Shown here: piece by piece, positions 21,902 through 33,440 of the stretch
Layout: the number at the start of each line of letters is the position of its first letter
How positions within the stretch are numbered: the stretch's first letter is position 1
Assembly (NCBI RefSeq): GCF_902686445.1
Contig: NC_062219.1
Coordinates: 112,965,160-113,029,159, forward strand
Source of the DNA: Sciurus carolinensis
Lineage: Eukaryota > Chordata > Mammalia > Rodentia > Sciuridae
Reading direction: 5' to 3'
Length of the DNA: 64,000 bases
Translations under genes and position numbers: made by a program
Notes under the pieces: generated by a model
Seen by the model: the letters and a program-made list of their open reading frames with translations, nothing else
Database searches by the model: none
What the model was told of the DNA's origin: nothing

Positions 21902-22559
21902 ATCACTGCATGTCCTTATTTTTTCCTTCTATTATATACCAATTAATTTTCTTCTTGGTATTAAAGGAACTTCAGGGTTTACCCAGCTCTACCTTTCAGG
22001 ATTGTTTGGTTTTTCTTTTGTAGCACTATTTATGTGTAAGTTCTGCCAGAATTGCAGAAAGCCTGGGGACCTGTTCACAGGAGAATAATTCAAGGGCTAT
22101 TTCTGAGAAGGTCATAGAGCACAGAACAAATTCTGGCTCCACCACCGACCTTGAGGGTTGGGAAGTGCAGAGGAATAAAGATCAAAGTTACTGAAAGCAG
22201 AAGGCACTGGGGATCGCCCAGGGCTTAGGCTGTTCTGGTCCAACAGCTGGTACTTTTCCACAGGGTACTTTATTCAACAGCACAATAATCCTGAGGGAAA
22301 TATGTATTTCGTTGTACACATTTAAAAGCTGGAGGAAACTAGCTCAGTGAGTTTACATATCATGCCCAATGCCATACAGCCAGTGTCACACAACTAATCA
22401 GAATGTAAGCTCAGGTCTGTCCATTTATCACCACCACCATACCTCTCTGATCAAAAGAGAAATGAGAGAAAGAGCAGGTGCAGAAACATTTGAAGAGATT
22501 TATGTGTCTTTTAACATGAAAGGAATTTGAAACTATAATTTGAACCAAACTTATATAGC
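21901..22559. other. Unique sequence, possible weak MIR at 22260-22410
   Basis: CAGTGTCACACAACTAATCAG near 22381-22401 and the preceding text are MIR-like. The rest is not recognised. Confidence 0.35.
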
Positions 22560-22627
22560 TTGGGCCCAGGAATTTGAAGCCAGCCTCAGTGAGACTCCAT
22601 TTCAAAAAAAGAAAAAAGAAAAAAAAA
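22560..22627 (+). mobile_element. B1-type SINE 3' part
   Basis: Near-identical to the end of the B1 at 20838-20890. Confidence 0.7.
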
Positions 22628-22870
22628 TGTGTTTCACTCTAACAGCATCAATAGCTCTTTAACTAGGCCTCAGCAAACACCTTCTCTGCTCTAACTCCTC
22701 CTATCTTTATCCTAGAAATGGGAATAAGCCCCCAACCCACTTGTTACCTCCCTCCTAGGAAAGGTCTTGGTTCTGGTTCAGCTCTTCATCCATAGTACAT
22801 CTATTTAACAAGTACTTTTATACCCTCTGCATCCCAGGTGCTGTGTGAGGGATACAGAGTAGACTAAACC

Positions 22871-23040
22871 ACATCCCTGGTAATCCCAGTGACCTGGGAG
22901 GCTGATGCAGGAGGATTGCAAGTTTGAGGCCAGCCTCAGCAACTTAGCAAGATCCTGCTTCCAAATAAAAATAAAAAGGGCTAAGGATGTAGCTCAGTGG
23001 TCAAGCATTCCTGGGAGCAATCCCTCTTCCAAAAATAAAT
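22871..23040 (+). mobile_element. B1-ID composite SINE, 5' truncated
   Basis: It begins within CCTGGTAATCCCAGTGACC; the ID half is diverged at box B. Confidence 0.8.
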
Positions 23041-23389
23041 ACAGAAACAAACAACAACCCAAATAAATAAAAATAAAAACATCCCTGGATTGGAGCAACC
23101 CAAATTGCATTAGTGGTATCTGTAAACAGACACTGATTTACCACTGATAATACCAAGGAGCCAGCAGAGGGGAGAACCCAGACAAGTTCCCCAAAAAGGA
23201 GATGTATAAAGTCTTACAGGTGGCAAGCACCTTGTCAAGTAAAGATGAGGCAAGGTGTCACAGGCAGAGGAACAAGGGACCAGGCAGCACTTCAAAACAG
23301 ATCCACCAGCTCCTCCTGGCAGGCACCGACATCACCACAGACTCACCTCCCCAAGTCAGGACCTTCTATGCCTCTTACTTCCAATTACC
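23041..23389. other. Unique sequence
   Basis: Nothing recognisable beyond SINE tail sequence at the start. Confidence 0.3.
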
Positions 23390-23765
23390 ACCGAGTCCTG
23401 CCTACTCTCCTTCCAAATCTCAGACATTCCCCTCCCTTCTCTCTCCTTGCTCCATCACTGTAGCCAGCTCCTGCCATTTCTCCCTGGCTCCTGCAACAGC
23501 CTCTACCTGGCGTTGGTTTGCTTTTGCTCCATGTGAACGCACACTGCATAGAGCATCTGGGCTGATCCTGTGTTAAAGGGGGAAAAGGAACACTAACGTG
23601 ATGCTGTCATTATCCTGCTTAAGCCCTTGAAGAGTTCCAGTGCCTTCAAGATTAAGCCAAACGTCCTAACAGGATTTATTAGGCCCTTGGTGGGCGGGCC
23701 TCTGCTCACCTCTAAAACCTTATCTATGATCTCCACTTCCAGCTTTGATGTGCTTCAGTTCCTCT
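23390..23765 (+). repeat. L2-like LINE remnant
   Basis: L2-type order of words, including AGTGCCTTCAAGATTAAGCC near 23638-23657. Confidence 0.55.
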
Positions 23766-23813
23766 GGCATGGCAGCTTACAACTACCCAGGGAGCTTTAA
23801 AAAATACTGATAT

Positions 23814-23890
23814 GCTGGGCATGTAACTCAGAGGTAGAGCATTTGCCTGGCCTGTGCAGGGCCCTGGGTTCCACTGCAGGCACTGGGGGG
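23814..23890 (+). mobile_element. ID SINE
   Basis: ATGTAACTCAGAGGTAGAGC body, box B GGTTCCACTGC, no A-tail left. Confidence 0.75.
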
Positions 23891-24399
23891 AAAATAGTCA
23901 CAGCCGCTCACTACCAGAGATTCAGGTTTAAGTACTCCGGGAGGGAGTCCACATCAGGGTGTTACAAAGCCCCTGTGTGATGCTGATGTGCAGCCAGGGT
24001 TGAGACACTGCTCTGGTCTGACTCTCTCCTTCAGATCTGGGTCTATTGCACCTGCCCTGTCTCTGCCCCAAGAACCGGAGCACCCCCAGCTTCAAGGTGG
24101 TTAAACCAGGAATTTTTTTTCTTCTTTTGTTGGTGAGGGCATCTTTCTAGTTCACTGCTGTGTTCCCAACACCCAGAAAAGTAGATACTCCATACACACT
24201 TGCAGAAGCAAACAAACCAACGCTCTGTTTCCTCCCTTTACCTGTACAGTCTATAGCATACCACGTGGTAATTGCCCATATGCTCAATTAGCCTACAAGC
24301 TCCGTGGGAGCCCCATTTGTGTGTTCATCAACATACCTGCATCATCTAGCAGAGTGCCTAACAAACAGTCAGTGCTGATTTAAAAAGTGCGGCAGGAAA
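23891..24399. other. Unique sequence
   Basis: 24240-24370 has L2-3'-end-like words (CCTACAAGCTCCGTGGGAGC, CAGAGTGCCTAACAAACAGT). The rest is not recognised. Confidence 0.35.
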
Positions 24400-24630
24400 A
24401 GAGAGATGTGGGTGGACACGGCGTACTGGGTAATGTGAGTACAGCTTGGCTGGAGTAAGGGCAACCGTGGGAGACGAGGCTGGTGAGGTACACTGGGGAC
24501 AGGCTGTGAAAGGTCTGGGAGCCACACTAAAGAGTCTGAACATAGACAATAGGGGGCCAGAAGGGCTTTTGAGCAAAGTGACATGATCAGCTTGAATATT
24601 AGGGCAATATCTGGCTGTGGCATGTGGAGG
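24400..24630 (-). repeat. L2-like remnant, antisense
   Basis: Reads as the reverse complement of the type of element at 170-1270 (AAAGTGACATGATCAGC near 24575-24592). Confidence 0.5.
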
Positions 24631-25205
24631 GAAGAACGGGGTAGGGAGACAGGTGGGAGACCATAGTCACATCCCAGGGAGAAGATAAGGAGGGAGCCAA
24701 AGCACCGGAGACCAGAGAGAAAGGGAAAGAGAAAGAGAAGAAGTGGGTTGGTGTCAGATAGAGAATTAAGAGTACTTGCAGACTAGTTACCTAGTAGGAG
24801 TCTCTGTAGATGACTCTGGTTCCCTGTTTTTAAGCTTATGGATGTAGGTAGCATCAGGAGCATGATCAGATATGGCACCATGATTAGATGGGCAGCATTC
24901 AAAGCCTGGAGTCGGGAGTCAGGTTGCCTTGATTCAGAACCCAGACAGGACTTGGCTTCCTGGGAGAAGGTCAGCTTGCCAAAGGAGAAGCTGAGAGGAA
25001 CAAGAGAGGAAATGCCAGAATGGAATTCTGCCTCATGGATATTTAAGGATGGGTGGAGGAAGACTGTGAAGGAGGCAAGAAGCAGTGATCAGAAATGGAC
25101 GAAAAACTGCAAAAGAACCAGAGAGCTGAACTCCCGCTTTGAGAAGAAAGAGTAATCGAATGCTTAGAGCTACAAAAAGCAAGGGTTTTTGTTGTTGTTG
25201 GCTGA
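24631..25205. other. Unique purine-rich sequence
   Basis: A 105-codon ORF lies at 24838-25155, but it has no recognisable domain and no splice context. I do not call a gene. Confidence 0.3.
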
Positions 25206-25287
25206 TTTTTTGGTTTTATTTTGTTTTTGTTTTTGCAGTGCTAGAAATTGAACCCACAGCTTCTTGCAAGCTAGGCAAGCTATAGGT
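25206..25287 (-). mobile_element. ID SINE, antisense
   Basis: GCAGTGCTAGAAATTGAACC and GCAAGCTAGGCAAGCTATAG. Confidence 0.7.
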
Positions 25288-25419
25288 TTAAAAGTTGGGA
25301 GGGAGTGAAGATAGGGCAATTTCAGTTCTAAATAAAGTGACAGGGAACAGAAATCAGATGATAAGGAGGAAAGGATAATTTAAAACATGGACATAATAAA
25401 TGGGACATACAAAATAATG

Positions 25420-25530
25420 TTTTTTTTTGTTGTTGTTGTTATTGTTGTTTTTTTGTGGTACTGGGGATCCAACCCAGGGCCTTGTGCTTGCAAGGCAATC
25501 ACTCTACCAACTGAGCTAGCTCCCCAGTCC
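25420..25530 (-). mobile_element. ID SINE, antisense
   Basis: T/GTT-rich tail 25420-25455, then a well-kept ID body ending GAGCTAGCTCCCCAGTCC. Confidence 0.9.
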
Positions 25531-25539
25531 AATAATGGG

Positions 25540-25617
25540 GTTTTGCTCTTCCTTTTTTGCAGTCCTAGAGATTGAACCCTGGGCCTCACACACGCTAGGC
25601 AAGCTTTCTACCAGTCC
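25540..25617 (-). mobile_element. ID SINE, antisense, truncated
   Basis: GATTGAACCCTGGGCCTCAC and CGCTAGGCAAGCTTTCTACC. Confidence 0.75.
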
Positions 25618-25644
25618 TTGATTACTGTTTTAAAGTCTGTTGTT

Positions 25645-25878
25645 GGGCTAGGTGCGGTGGTGCACGCCTATAATCCCAGGAACTCAGGAAACTTGAGGCA
25701 GAGAGGTTAGCAAGTTCAAAGCCAATCTCAGCAATTTAGGGAGGCCCTAAGCAACTTAGAGAGACCCTGTCTCAAAATAAAACATAAAAAGGGGCTGGGG
25801 AGATGGCGATGTGGCTCAGTGGCTGAGTGTCCCTGGGTTCAATCCTCAGTACCAAAAAAAAAAAAAAAAAAAAGAAAG
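25645..25878 (+). mobile_element. B1-ID composite SINE, full length with target-site duplication
   Basis: Complete composite. GTCTGTTGTT (25635-25644) and GTCTGCTGTT (25879-25888) flank it. Confidence 0.9.
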
Positions 25879-26665
25879 GTCTGCTGTTAGAAGAAGGAAG
25901 AAAGCATTTGCTTGGGTGGATGACAGGACAAAAGGAAAATTGTCTTATATGGAGGGAACTTGTTTGCTGAGAGGAGAGGCCAAAAAGATGCCAAAGAAGG
26001 AAGAGATTAAAGATCCAGAAGAAAGAGAAGATGGCTAATGTCATGAGGTCCTAGGAAACAGAAGGAAGGGGACAGAAAACCCTGGTGGAGAGCTTCACCT
26101 CCAGCGAGAAGGAAAAAAGACAAAGAGGTGGACTGTCACAGGTAAGTTATGGGAGATGGGAGTCAAGTGGGTAAGGTCATCGGTTGATAGGCAGATAGGG
26201 CTTCAGGGGAGAGTGGTATAACTTGTAGGCAATGAATGGGGAACTGCAGAAGAAAAGCCACCAGACTGGTAGAGATCAGGGGTAAATTCCCTTTAGAAGG
26301 ACCTGCCACCTCCTGAGAGGGTTAGACTCCCGGCATGAGCTTCTCTCCTCTGGCCTGCCCAGTACCTCCTTCCCCTGATCTGGTCTCCAGCCTAGAGTGA
26401 CTCTTGGGGAGGTGCTCATTCATTCCCAAGCATTCACTGAACCTCCCCTCCTCCCGGCCTCATTCTCAGGGCAACACACTCTCTTTCCACACGGCTTTTA
26501 AACCTGCCTGTGATTGAGACTCCCCACCTGCACCCCTCACCAGGGGACCTCTCTGCATATTTTATAGAGAATGCAGAAACCATCAAACTCAACTGCCAAT
26601 GATCAAGCAGACAGTCTCCATACCTGCACTCTCCTTTCCTTCTAGCACAAAGAGATGTTGACACA
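25879..26665. other. Unique sequence
   Basis: 26060-26470 may include old repeat sequence, but I cannot name it. No gene is seen. Confidence 0.3.
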
Positions 26666-26808
26666 AGCTTTTATTTTATTTTGAGTCAGGGTCTCCATGT
26701 GCTACTCAAGCTGGTCTCAAACTCTTGTGTTCAAGTGATTCTCCTGCCTCAGCCTCCCAAGTAATTGGAACTACAGGTGCATAACCCCACCTTGCCTGGC
26801 TGATGCAG
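26666..26808 (-). mobile_element. B1-type SINE, antisense
   Basis: TTTTGAGTCAGGGTCTCCAT to CCCCACCTTGCCTGGC. Confidence 0.8.
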
Positions 26809-26961
26809 CATCTTTAAATTGTGGTTTAATTTAAGGTAGCCTTGACCAACCATCTCTTAATATAATAAATAGAATAGAAAATATTATCTATATATGCATA
26901 GTAAATTTGTTACTGTTTTAATTGTACTACATCTGTTACTATGGATTGATGTTTAAAAGTC

Positions 26962-27158
26962 TGTGCATCAGTACAGTGGCACATGCCTTTAAACCCAGCC
27001 AATCGGGAAGCTGAGGCAGGATCTCAAGTTCCAGGCCAGCTTGGACAACTTAGTGAGATCCTGTCTCAAATTTTGAAAAATAATAAACAAAAAGGTCTGG
27101 GGATATAGATTAGTGGTAGAGCACCCCTGGGTTCAATCCACAGCACAGGAAAAAAAAG
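26962..27158 (+). mobile_element. B1-ID composite SINE
   Basis: CAGTACAGTGGCACATGCC start; ID half GATATAGATTAGTGGTAGAG; A-tract at 27150. Confidence 0.85.
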
Positions 27159-27190
27159 TTGTGTTATGCTAGAAATTTTTCACTTAAGGT

Positions 27191-27400
27191 TGCTGGGCAC
27201 AGTGGTACACACCTATAATCCCAGCGGCTAGGGAAGTTAAGAAAGGAAGATCACAAGTTCAAGGCCAGCCTCAGAAACTTAGTAAGGCCCTAAGCATCTT
27301 AGACCTTGTTTCAAAATGAATAAAAAGGGATGCGGAAGTAGATCAGTAGTAAACTGCCCCAAATTAAATCCCCAGTACTCTGCCTCATCCCCTCAAAAAG
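27191..27400 (+). mobile_element. B1-ID composite SINE, diverged
   Basis: GCTGGGCACAGTGGTACACA start; ID half with a decayed box B. Confidence 0.8.
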
Positions 27401-27441
27401 GAAATTTTCATAACCTAAAGTCCTAGCCTGGAAATTTTGTG

Positions 27442-27550
27442 CATGGCAATAGTCCCTGTTGTCTAGATGACTGAGATGGGAGCATCCCTTCAGTCTAGGA
27501 GTTTGAGACTTGCCTAGGCAACATAGTGAGACCTCATATCAAAAGAATAA
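27442..27550 (+). mobile_element. B1-type SINE, diverged
   Basis: CAGTCTAGGAGTTTGAGACT and GCAACATAGTGAGACCTCAT. Confidence 0.65.
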
Positions 27551-27689
27551 GTTCTAACAACCACTCTGCAACCGAGAAGCTGTCCCTTCTGCTATCCATG
27601 GCTAATCCTTGTTCCTATGTTTTGGGTTTTATTCCCTCCAGCTTTTTTAGAATCCTTAGACTATGCACCTTGTGTCTTGATGCTCTTCT

Positions 27690-28300
27690 ATAGGATTTTT
27701 CCTCTCAGCTGGATCCTCCCATTGACCTTTAGACACACCTAAGTTCTACAGTAAAAATAAAATCATAACAGAAACACCTCACTGGCTTCCTCCCATCCCC
27801 CAGATCCTAGTTCCTCCCACTTCCAGTAAACTTTTCCAAAGAGTTACCTATGTCTGTCCTTGGCTCTATTACCTACTCCCACCCGTCACTTTCCACCCCT
27901 TCAGTCTGCCTCCTACCTGCAGCACCCCTGCCACAGTCACCAGTGACCCCACAAGTCCATAGACCTGGAGGTCACTTTCCAATGCTCACTTGACTTCTCC
28001 CAGCTGACTTCTACTCATCCTTCCAGTCTTGACTCAGTTGCCTCCAAAGTCCTTCACTCACCAACAGCTGATGGACGACACCCTGCACCTCTTCCCTTTA
28101 TAAAAGTTGTTGCTGTTTTACAGTTTTACATGGTTGTGTGATTATGGGCTCAGGCTCAGCCTCCTTATGGAAAAGAGGGACAGTGTGTGTCTTTATCACT
28201 TCAACAACCTTAGGGCCTCCCTGGCTCAGCACTGGGAACAGTTAGTGCTTAATAAGCAGTTGTTAGATGAGTCAACAGATGCCAGCCTCTGTGCTAGATA
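27690..28300 (+). repeat. L2-like LINE remnant
   Basis: C/T-rich L2-like stretch ending with the 3'-end words GTTAGTGCTTAATAAGCAGT and GTTAGATGAG (28239-28270). Confidence 0.5.
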
Positions 28301-28789
28301 TTAAGTGTATAATGATGCAAAAAGTTCCAGAAGGTAAGGGATGTTGAGAAGGCAGAAGAGAACCAGGGGCAAAAGCAGGAAGAAATACCTGTCCTGCTTC
28401 CAAGATGAATTTGGAGTCTTTTTACCATCAGGACATGCCTTCACATCTATCATCTTTGTGCCAGAAAAGTCAGCAATTAGGGTAGGAAGATTTATCTAAT
28501 ATTTGTACTTGAATTGAGCTCCTTAATGAATGTTTTACATCCTGTATATATTCAATGCTTGCTGAAAGATGAATAGGTGATAACACTTTCTGGCATCAAA
28601 GTATTAGAAAACAGGGTTCAGGGTCTATCTTATTTGCCTAGATGTGGCTAGCATCTTCTACCTGCATATGGCCTCTGATGAACACCACAGGGCACAAAGG
28701 GGACTTATTCCTGTGTTGTCCAGTCATACCAACAACTGTTCTATTTTGCATAAATGGTCTCTCATTACTTGCTAATTTATTTCTGTAGG
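28301..28789. other. Unique sequence
   Basis: Nothing recognisable. Confidence 0.3.
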
Positions 28790-29395
28790 CATATAACTAC
28801 AAACATAAGATTTTAAAAAATCAAATGCATACAAGTATTTAAAATCTAACAAATACCATGAGAATGTAACCAACAACATCTAGACTCTGAGAAACTGCTG
28901 AACAAATGATCACATTTGTTCAACAAAACAATTTAGAGAGGAAGAAACCCACACATTAGAAGGGATATAAGGAACATGATAACTAGACAAATTCTATGGC
29001 AATTGTGTGGATCCTTATTCAAATAAAATAACTTTGAGTAAAGGAAATTATATGATGAGCGGGAGATGTGAATATAGACTAGAAATCTGATATTAAGGAC
29101 ATTTTTAAATGCTGTTTTGGGGTGTGCTGATGACAATGTGATTGTTTTTAAAAAAGGATGTCCCAATCTTCTAGAGATAGAAACTGAAATATTTGTAGAT
29201 GACAAAATATGAAATTATATAACCTCTGGGATCTGCTGTAAAATAATCAAGGTAGGGTGGGTTGGAGAAGTGACTAGAGTTTTAGAAAAAGCCTGTCATT
29301 TGATCATTGTTGGGGGTGGGTGATGGTATAGGAGTTCTTACAATACCGTCTCCATCTTACGTATGTTGAAAATTTTCGAAAGTTAAAAAGTAAAT
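28790..29395 (+). repeat. Ancient L1 3' UTR remnant (L1ME-like)
   Basis: AT-rich sequence ending in GTTGAAAATTTTCGAAAGTT-AAAAAGT, as in old mammalian L1 3' ends. The family name is approximate. Confidence 0.45.
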
Positions 29396-30879
29396 CTATC
29401 TAACAAACAGAACCACAAAGTATCCCAATTATTATCAAATAAATGTTAAAAGTCCACAGAACCTTAGTATTCTTTCATTTTCAAGATGTTTATAAGACAG
29501 AAGCACTTTGAATCACAAGCCCTTTCACTGAAAAATAGGATACTGAACACATACAGCTGCTTGCCATTTGTCACATTTCTGCTGTAATGCATCCCCCTCT
29601 TTACTTCCATCAGAATAGGCGCTTACCTTTGATGAGCATCCATTTCAGGGATGCATGCTGGATCCACTGCCCTCAAAGTCAGAATGAAAACACAAATACA
29701 ATCTGACAACACCAGCAGTTTTACAACCTTCCTACTGCTTTTGGACACAGAAATGTAGCTGTACATCCATGTCTTGACCACTTCTACCCAGCCTGCAACT
29801 GTGCTGGGGAATGTGAAAAACCATCAAGCCAATGTTCAGGACAAGTATACCGCTGACCCCTATCCACCAACACTAAGAACACACAACAGTCTCTCAAAAA
29901 CTTCCCAATACTGGGAGTCAACCATGGGGCTCAATGTTTGTCCTTTTATACTTCTTTCTCTTAAAAATTAAAACTAGCCAACTTAAACTATTCAGAATCT
30001 TCCAAAGCCTATTGGATTCTATACAAAACCCTGTTGATAGGCAGAAATTAGGTTCCTGAAAGGGTTTATGGCATTCAATTGCATTCTGGATACAGTAGAC
30101 ACTTAAAACTACCAAGAGATTCACTAACACAAAAACTTCACTCCAGTTGCAACCTCCAAGTCCAATAAACCTCCTTTGGTTCAAACTTTGAGTGGGAAGG
30201 TTCAACTACTGAAAAACTTAAAGGAAGCAAGACAGATTTTTTAAATTTTTGTTTTTCCTAACAAAGCAAGTATTTTCTAAACCTTGTTTAGTTAAATCTT
30301 CTTTTCATAAAAGAAAGCAGTTATTGCATCCCTCCGTACGACCTGGACAACAGTATCTGTTATATTTCATTCGCCAACCTCTGACTCATACTTTCGTGAA
30401 ATAAAAATGCTTTTTCGGAAAAAGCAAAAACAAAAGCTTAATTTTTGCTGCCTATGAAACGAAACTAATGAAAACAATGAACATATATTGCAAATAACGA
30501 ACCGCTGTATTGGGGCACCACGGATATTCCATCGGGTGCATGCACAACACAACTACACCCTCCGGGTCCCCAGCGCCCCCGCGCGGACTTTGCCACATGG
30601 TGTGACCTGTGCTGACGCAGCGGAGGAATACTCTCTTCAACCCGGGAATTTATGTGTTTTGTTCTTGAATTTGGAATATTTTTTTTAATGGTTAGGAAAG
30701 GAGGCGAGTGGGACGTGAAAATTGGGAGATAGGTCTTAATTTCAATTTAATTCAATAGCTCTCTTTCCTCCCATCTTTCTCTGCATCAAAATGCAGGCAT
30801 ATCGGGGAAATTTCAAGTGACAGTTTCTGGGGCCGTTTAATACCCCAATTAAAAACGATGGAGGCTGGGAACCGGAGAA
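29396..30879. other. Unique sequence upstream of the CpG island
   Basis: No repeat or ORF of note. A small CpG-rich patch lies at 30555-30625, the first rise in GC before the TBCC promoter island. Confidence 0.4.
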
Positions 30880-32300
30880 GACACGAGTGAAGCCGAGGAT
30901 TGGAAGGGCGGGCCGGGTCAAGAAGGCCCCGGAGCTCGGCGGGGCTGAACTCTGCACGCGAGGCTGCGGCGCCCGGCAGCCGGCTGCACCCGGGGTTCTC
31001 GCCGGCCGGCTGCCGGGGTTTTTGCCAGTGAATGCGCGGTCTTGGCTGCCCACTCACACCTCGGGTTGGTCCCGACTTTAGGTTAGGCTCGTTCACTTCC
31101 GGTGACAAATCCCTCCCACCATCTCTAGAAATAATGTACCGTTTTCCCCATCGCTTTCCTAAAGACGAACGGCCCTACAGAGAGGCGCGGAGTCCGGGGC
31201 TGGGGTCTCAGCCCAGCTTGGCCGGTGGCGCTCAGCAGCGAAGGGAGTGGCCGGGACCGAGCGGGCGGGGGCGGGAGGCGGGGGAGGAAGGGGATGGGGA
31301 TGTGGAATCTCACCCTCCCCTGCCCCCACTTCTCCGACTGCAGCAATTGGCCAAAAAAATGGTAATGTTTTTAGATTCCCCCAGGTCCCCCGAAAACGGC
31401 TGCAGCGAGGAACCCAGTCTCTCCCATCGCTGTGCCCCTTGCCTTCTCCCGCCCCAGTATCAGCCTGTGGGGACCCAGGAGCCCCCAGGCCGCGCCGAAC
31501 TGCAGTGGATGGGGGAGGGCGGGAAGGATAAGGTTATGGGGCGGCAGGAATAGGCTGGGGGGAAGGGGTAGCGGAAGGGAAGAGAAAAAAACCAGAGGCA
31601 TGCAAGCGGCTCCCTAGCCAGCTGTTCCAGCTGCTGCTTCCTCCGGCGCGGGCCGGGAGGTGCAAAATCCCCCCCCTCCATCTTTCTCACCACTACCTGT
31701 CCCCCCACCCACCACAAGCACACATTCCTCCCACCACCCAGTAACGGATCTCCGGCCTGTAAGGGGGTAGTAGGAAGAAGCTGGGGGGAGGGGGAGGCCT
31801 GCGAGTTTCTAACCTTGTTCTTATAAACAAACCCACATGTGCAGCTACCGCTGCTGCAACTCACCCCACAATCCCGGATATAAGTCCTGCCCCTTTAAGA
31901 GGAAAAAAAAGCTTCCCCCGCCCGCCTCCCACCCCACCCATCCACAAGGACCTTTGTCTCCCCACCCCCCTTGTCAGCCGGCCCCGCCCCTCCAATGCCG
32001 AGGAGCCAATAGGCGAAGAAAATAAGGCCGGGGAGCTGACGTAAGCGTACCCGGCCAATCATAGGACGCGTTGGTGGGAGGCCTCACGGAGGGCGCGCCC
32101 CGAGGAAGGAAAGCAGGAGAGAGGAAGCTTGAAATCAAAATGGAGAGTGCTAGTTGCTCCGCTGCGGCTGTGGGAAACGGGGATATGGGGTCCCAGCGGG
32201 AACTGAGCTTGGTTCCTGAGCGACTTCAGAAACGCGAGCAAGAGAGGCAACTGGAGGTAGAAAAGCGGAAGCAAAAACGGCAGAACCAGGAGGTGGAAGA
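30880..32300. promoter_or_regulatory. CpG island, probable bidirectional promoter of TBCC (+) and BICRAL (-)
   Basis: The block is GC-rich and CpG-dense against AT-rich flanks, and it reaches into the TBCC 5' coding region. GC-box clusters lie at about 31262-31280 and 31982-31990. In human, TBCC and BICRAL start under 1 kb apart on opposite strands, so a leftward promoter near 31.0-31.4 kb is expected. The leftward gene is inferred from synteny; no BICRAL coding sequence is seen here. Minus-strand donor-like sites occur in the block, but no exon can be fixed. Confidence 0.75.
31980..32139 (+). promoter_or_regulatory. TBCC core promoter and 5' UTR
   Basis: No TATA box is present. A GC box (31982-31990), two CCAAT boxes (32006-32010 and 32055-32059, spaced 49 bp) and a CRE-like TGACGTAA (32037-32044) lie within 135 bp of the TBCC ATG. 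Paired CCAAT boxes with a CRE are usual in TATA-less housekeeping promoters bound by NF-Y and CREB/ATF. The transcription start is probably between about 32065 and 32110; this is inferred. Confidence 0.7.
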
Positions 32301-33179
32301 GGAGAAGAGCGACTTTTTCGCCGCCGCCTTCTCTCGAGAACGAGCGGCCGTGGAAGAGCTTCTGGAGGGCGAGGAGTCAGTCGAGCGGCTGGAGGAGGCG
32401 GCGTCTCGGCTCCAAGGGCTGCAGAAACTTCTCAACGACTCAGTTTTGTTCCTAGCACCCTACGACTTGAGGCAGGGTCAAGAGGCGCTGACGCATCTCC
32501 AGGCTGCCCTGGCCGAGCGGCGCCAGGAACTGCAGCCCAAGAAACGTTTCACTTTCAAGACCCGAAGGAAGGATGCTGCTTTGACCACCAAGGTAGACAC
32601 TACTCCCGTCCCTCCTACAGCTGCTGAAGGCATCCTGTCCCGTCGCTTCCCTTAAAGGAGGAGGAAGCACTTGGTTTCAGCTGGGCCTGTGGCTTCTCCA
32701 ACCTGGAGTTCCAGGTCCTGGAGAAGAGAGCCGACGAGGTGCACCAGCGCGACATCCTTTTGACCGAACTGAGCAACTGCACTATCAAACTGTATGGCAA
32801 TCCTAACACCCTGCGGCTTACCAAGGCCCGCAGCTGCAAGGTACTCTGTGGCCCGGTGTCCACCTCTGTGTTCTTGGAGGACTGCAGTGACTGCATACTG
32901 GCCGTAGCCTGCCAACAGCTTCGAATACACACTACCAAAAACACCCGCATATTCTTACAGGTGACCAGCAGGGCCATCGTGGAGGATTGCAGCGGCATCC
33001 AGTTCGCCCCTTATACCTGGACTTACCCGGGGATCGAAAAGGACTTCCAGGGATCTGGTTTAGATAGGAGCAAAAACAACTGGACCAACGTTGACGATTT
33101 CAACTGGCTGGCCCGGGATGTGGCCTCCCCAAACTGGAGTATTCTTCCTGAAGAGGAGAGAAAGATCCAGTGGGACTAA
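32140..33179 (+). CDS. TBCC: TBCC, tubulin-folding cofactor C, complete length but with an apparent 1-nt frameshift
   Basis: TBCC acts in the last step of tubulin folding. With cofactors D and E it stimulates GTP hydrolysis by beta-tubulin and releases native alpha/beta heterodimers in the cytosol. The reading starts at ATG 32140 (A at -3, G at +4) with MESASCSAAAV, close to the human N-terminus. Residues 1-110 are charged and helical (spectrin-like tubulin-binding part). The rest is the C-CAP/TBCC beta-helix domain, with CGPVSTSVFLEDCSDC and CQQLR; it ends at TAA-type stop TAA's neighbour frame as SILPEEERKIQWD then TAA at 33177. The first frame stops at TAA 32653-32655, whereas the second frame is open from 32628 (after TGA 32625). 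The switch therefore lies within 32628-32652. The span is 1040 nt; one added base gives 346 codons, the human length, and puts the arginine codon 32922-32924 at residue 262, the known GAP arginine. No intron is expected in this gene. The lesion could be an assembly error, an allele or true decay. Confidence 0.95.
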
Positions 33180-33440
33180 GCAGTTGCCCTTCACTCCTAC
33201 CAAATACTTTTCATGTAGGAATAACTCTAGCAAATGGGACCCCAGAGTCCATTCATTATTGTTGTTACATTGCACACGTTTTCAGTATTATAAGGCTTGA
33301 GATTGTGATAAGCTCCTGCTTGTGATTTCCATTAAATTCATGATAGATCTAACGAATTTTTGCTATTTTGGTAATGTCTTTAAGTTTTTCTTTGACTATG
33401 ATAATTTGAAACAATAAAGGGGAAAGTATGAATGTGTTGC
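33180..33440 (+). terminator. TBCC 3' UTR and poly(A) signal
   Basis: A canonical AATAAA lies at 33413-33418, 234 bp after the TBCC stop, and is followed by a GT-containing stretch near 33430-33460. Cleavage is expected near 33435. No genomic poly(A) tract or flanking duplication follows, which argues against this TBCC being a processed retrocopy. Confidence 0.75.

Noticed and set aside
24838..25155. 105-codon ORF
   Set aside because: Charged low-information sequence in a region that looks repeat-derived; no homologue recognised.
31032..31553. 173-codon ORF upstream of TBCC
   Set aside because: It lies in the CpG-island promoter and has no domain or support from synteny.
32140..33179. TBCC as a processed retrocopy
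   Set aside because: The real gene has no introns, and here it keeps a CpG-island promoter and lacks a genomic A-tail and target-site duplication.
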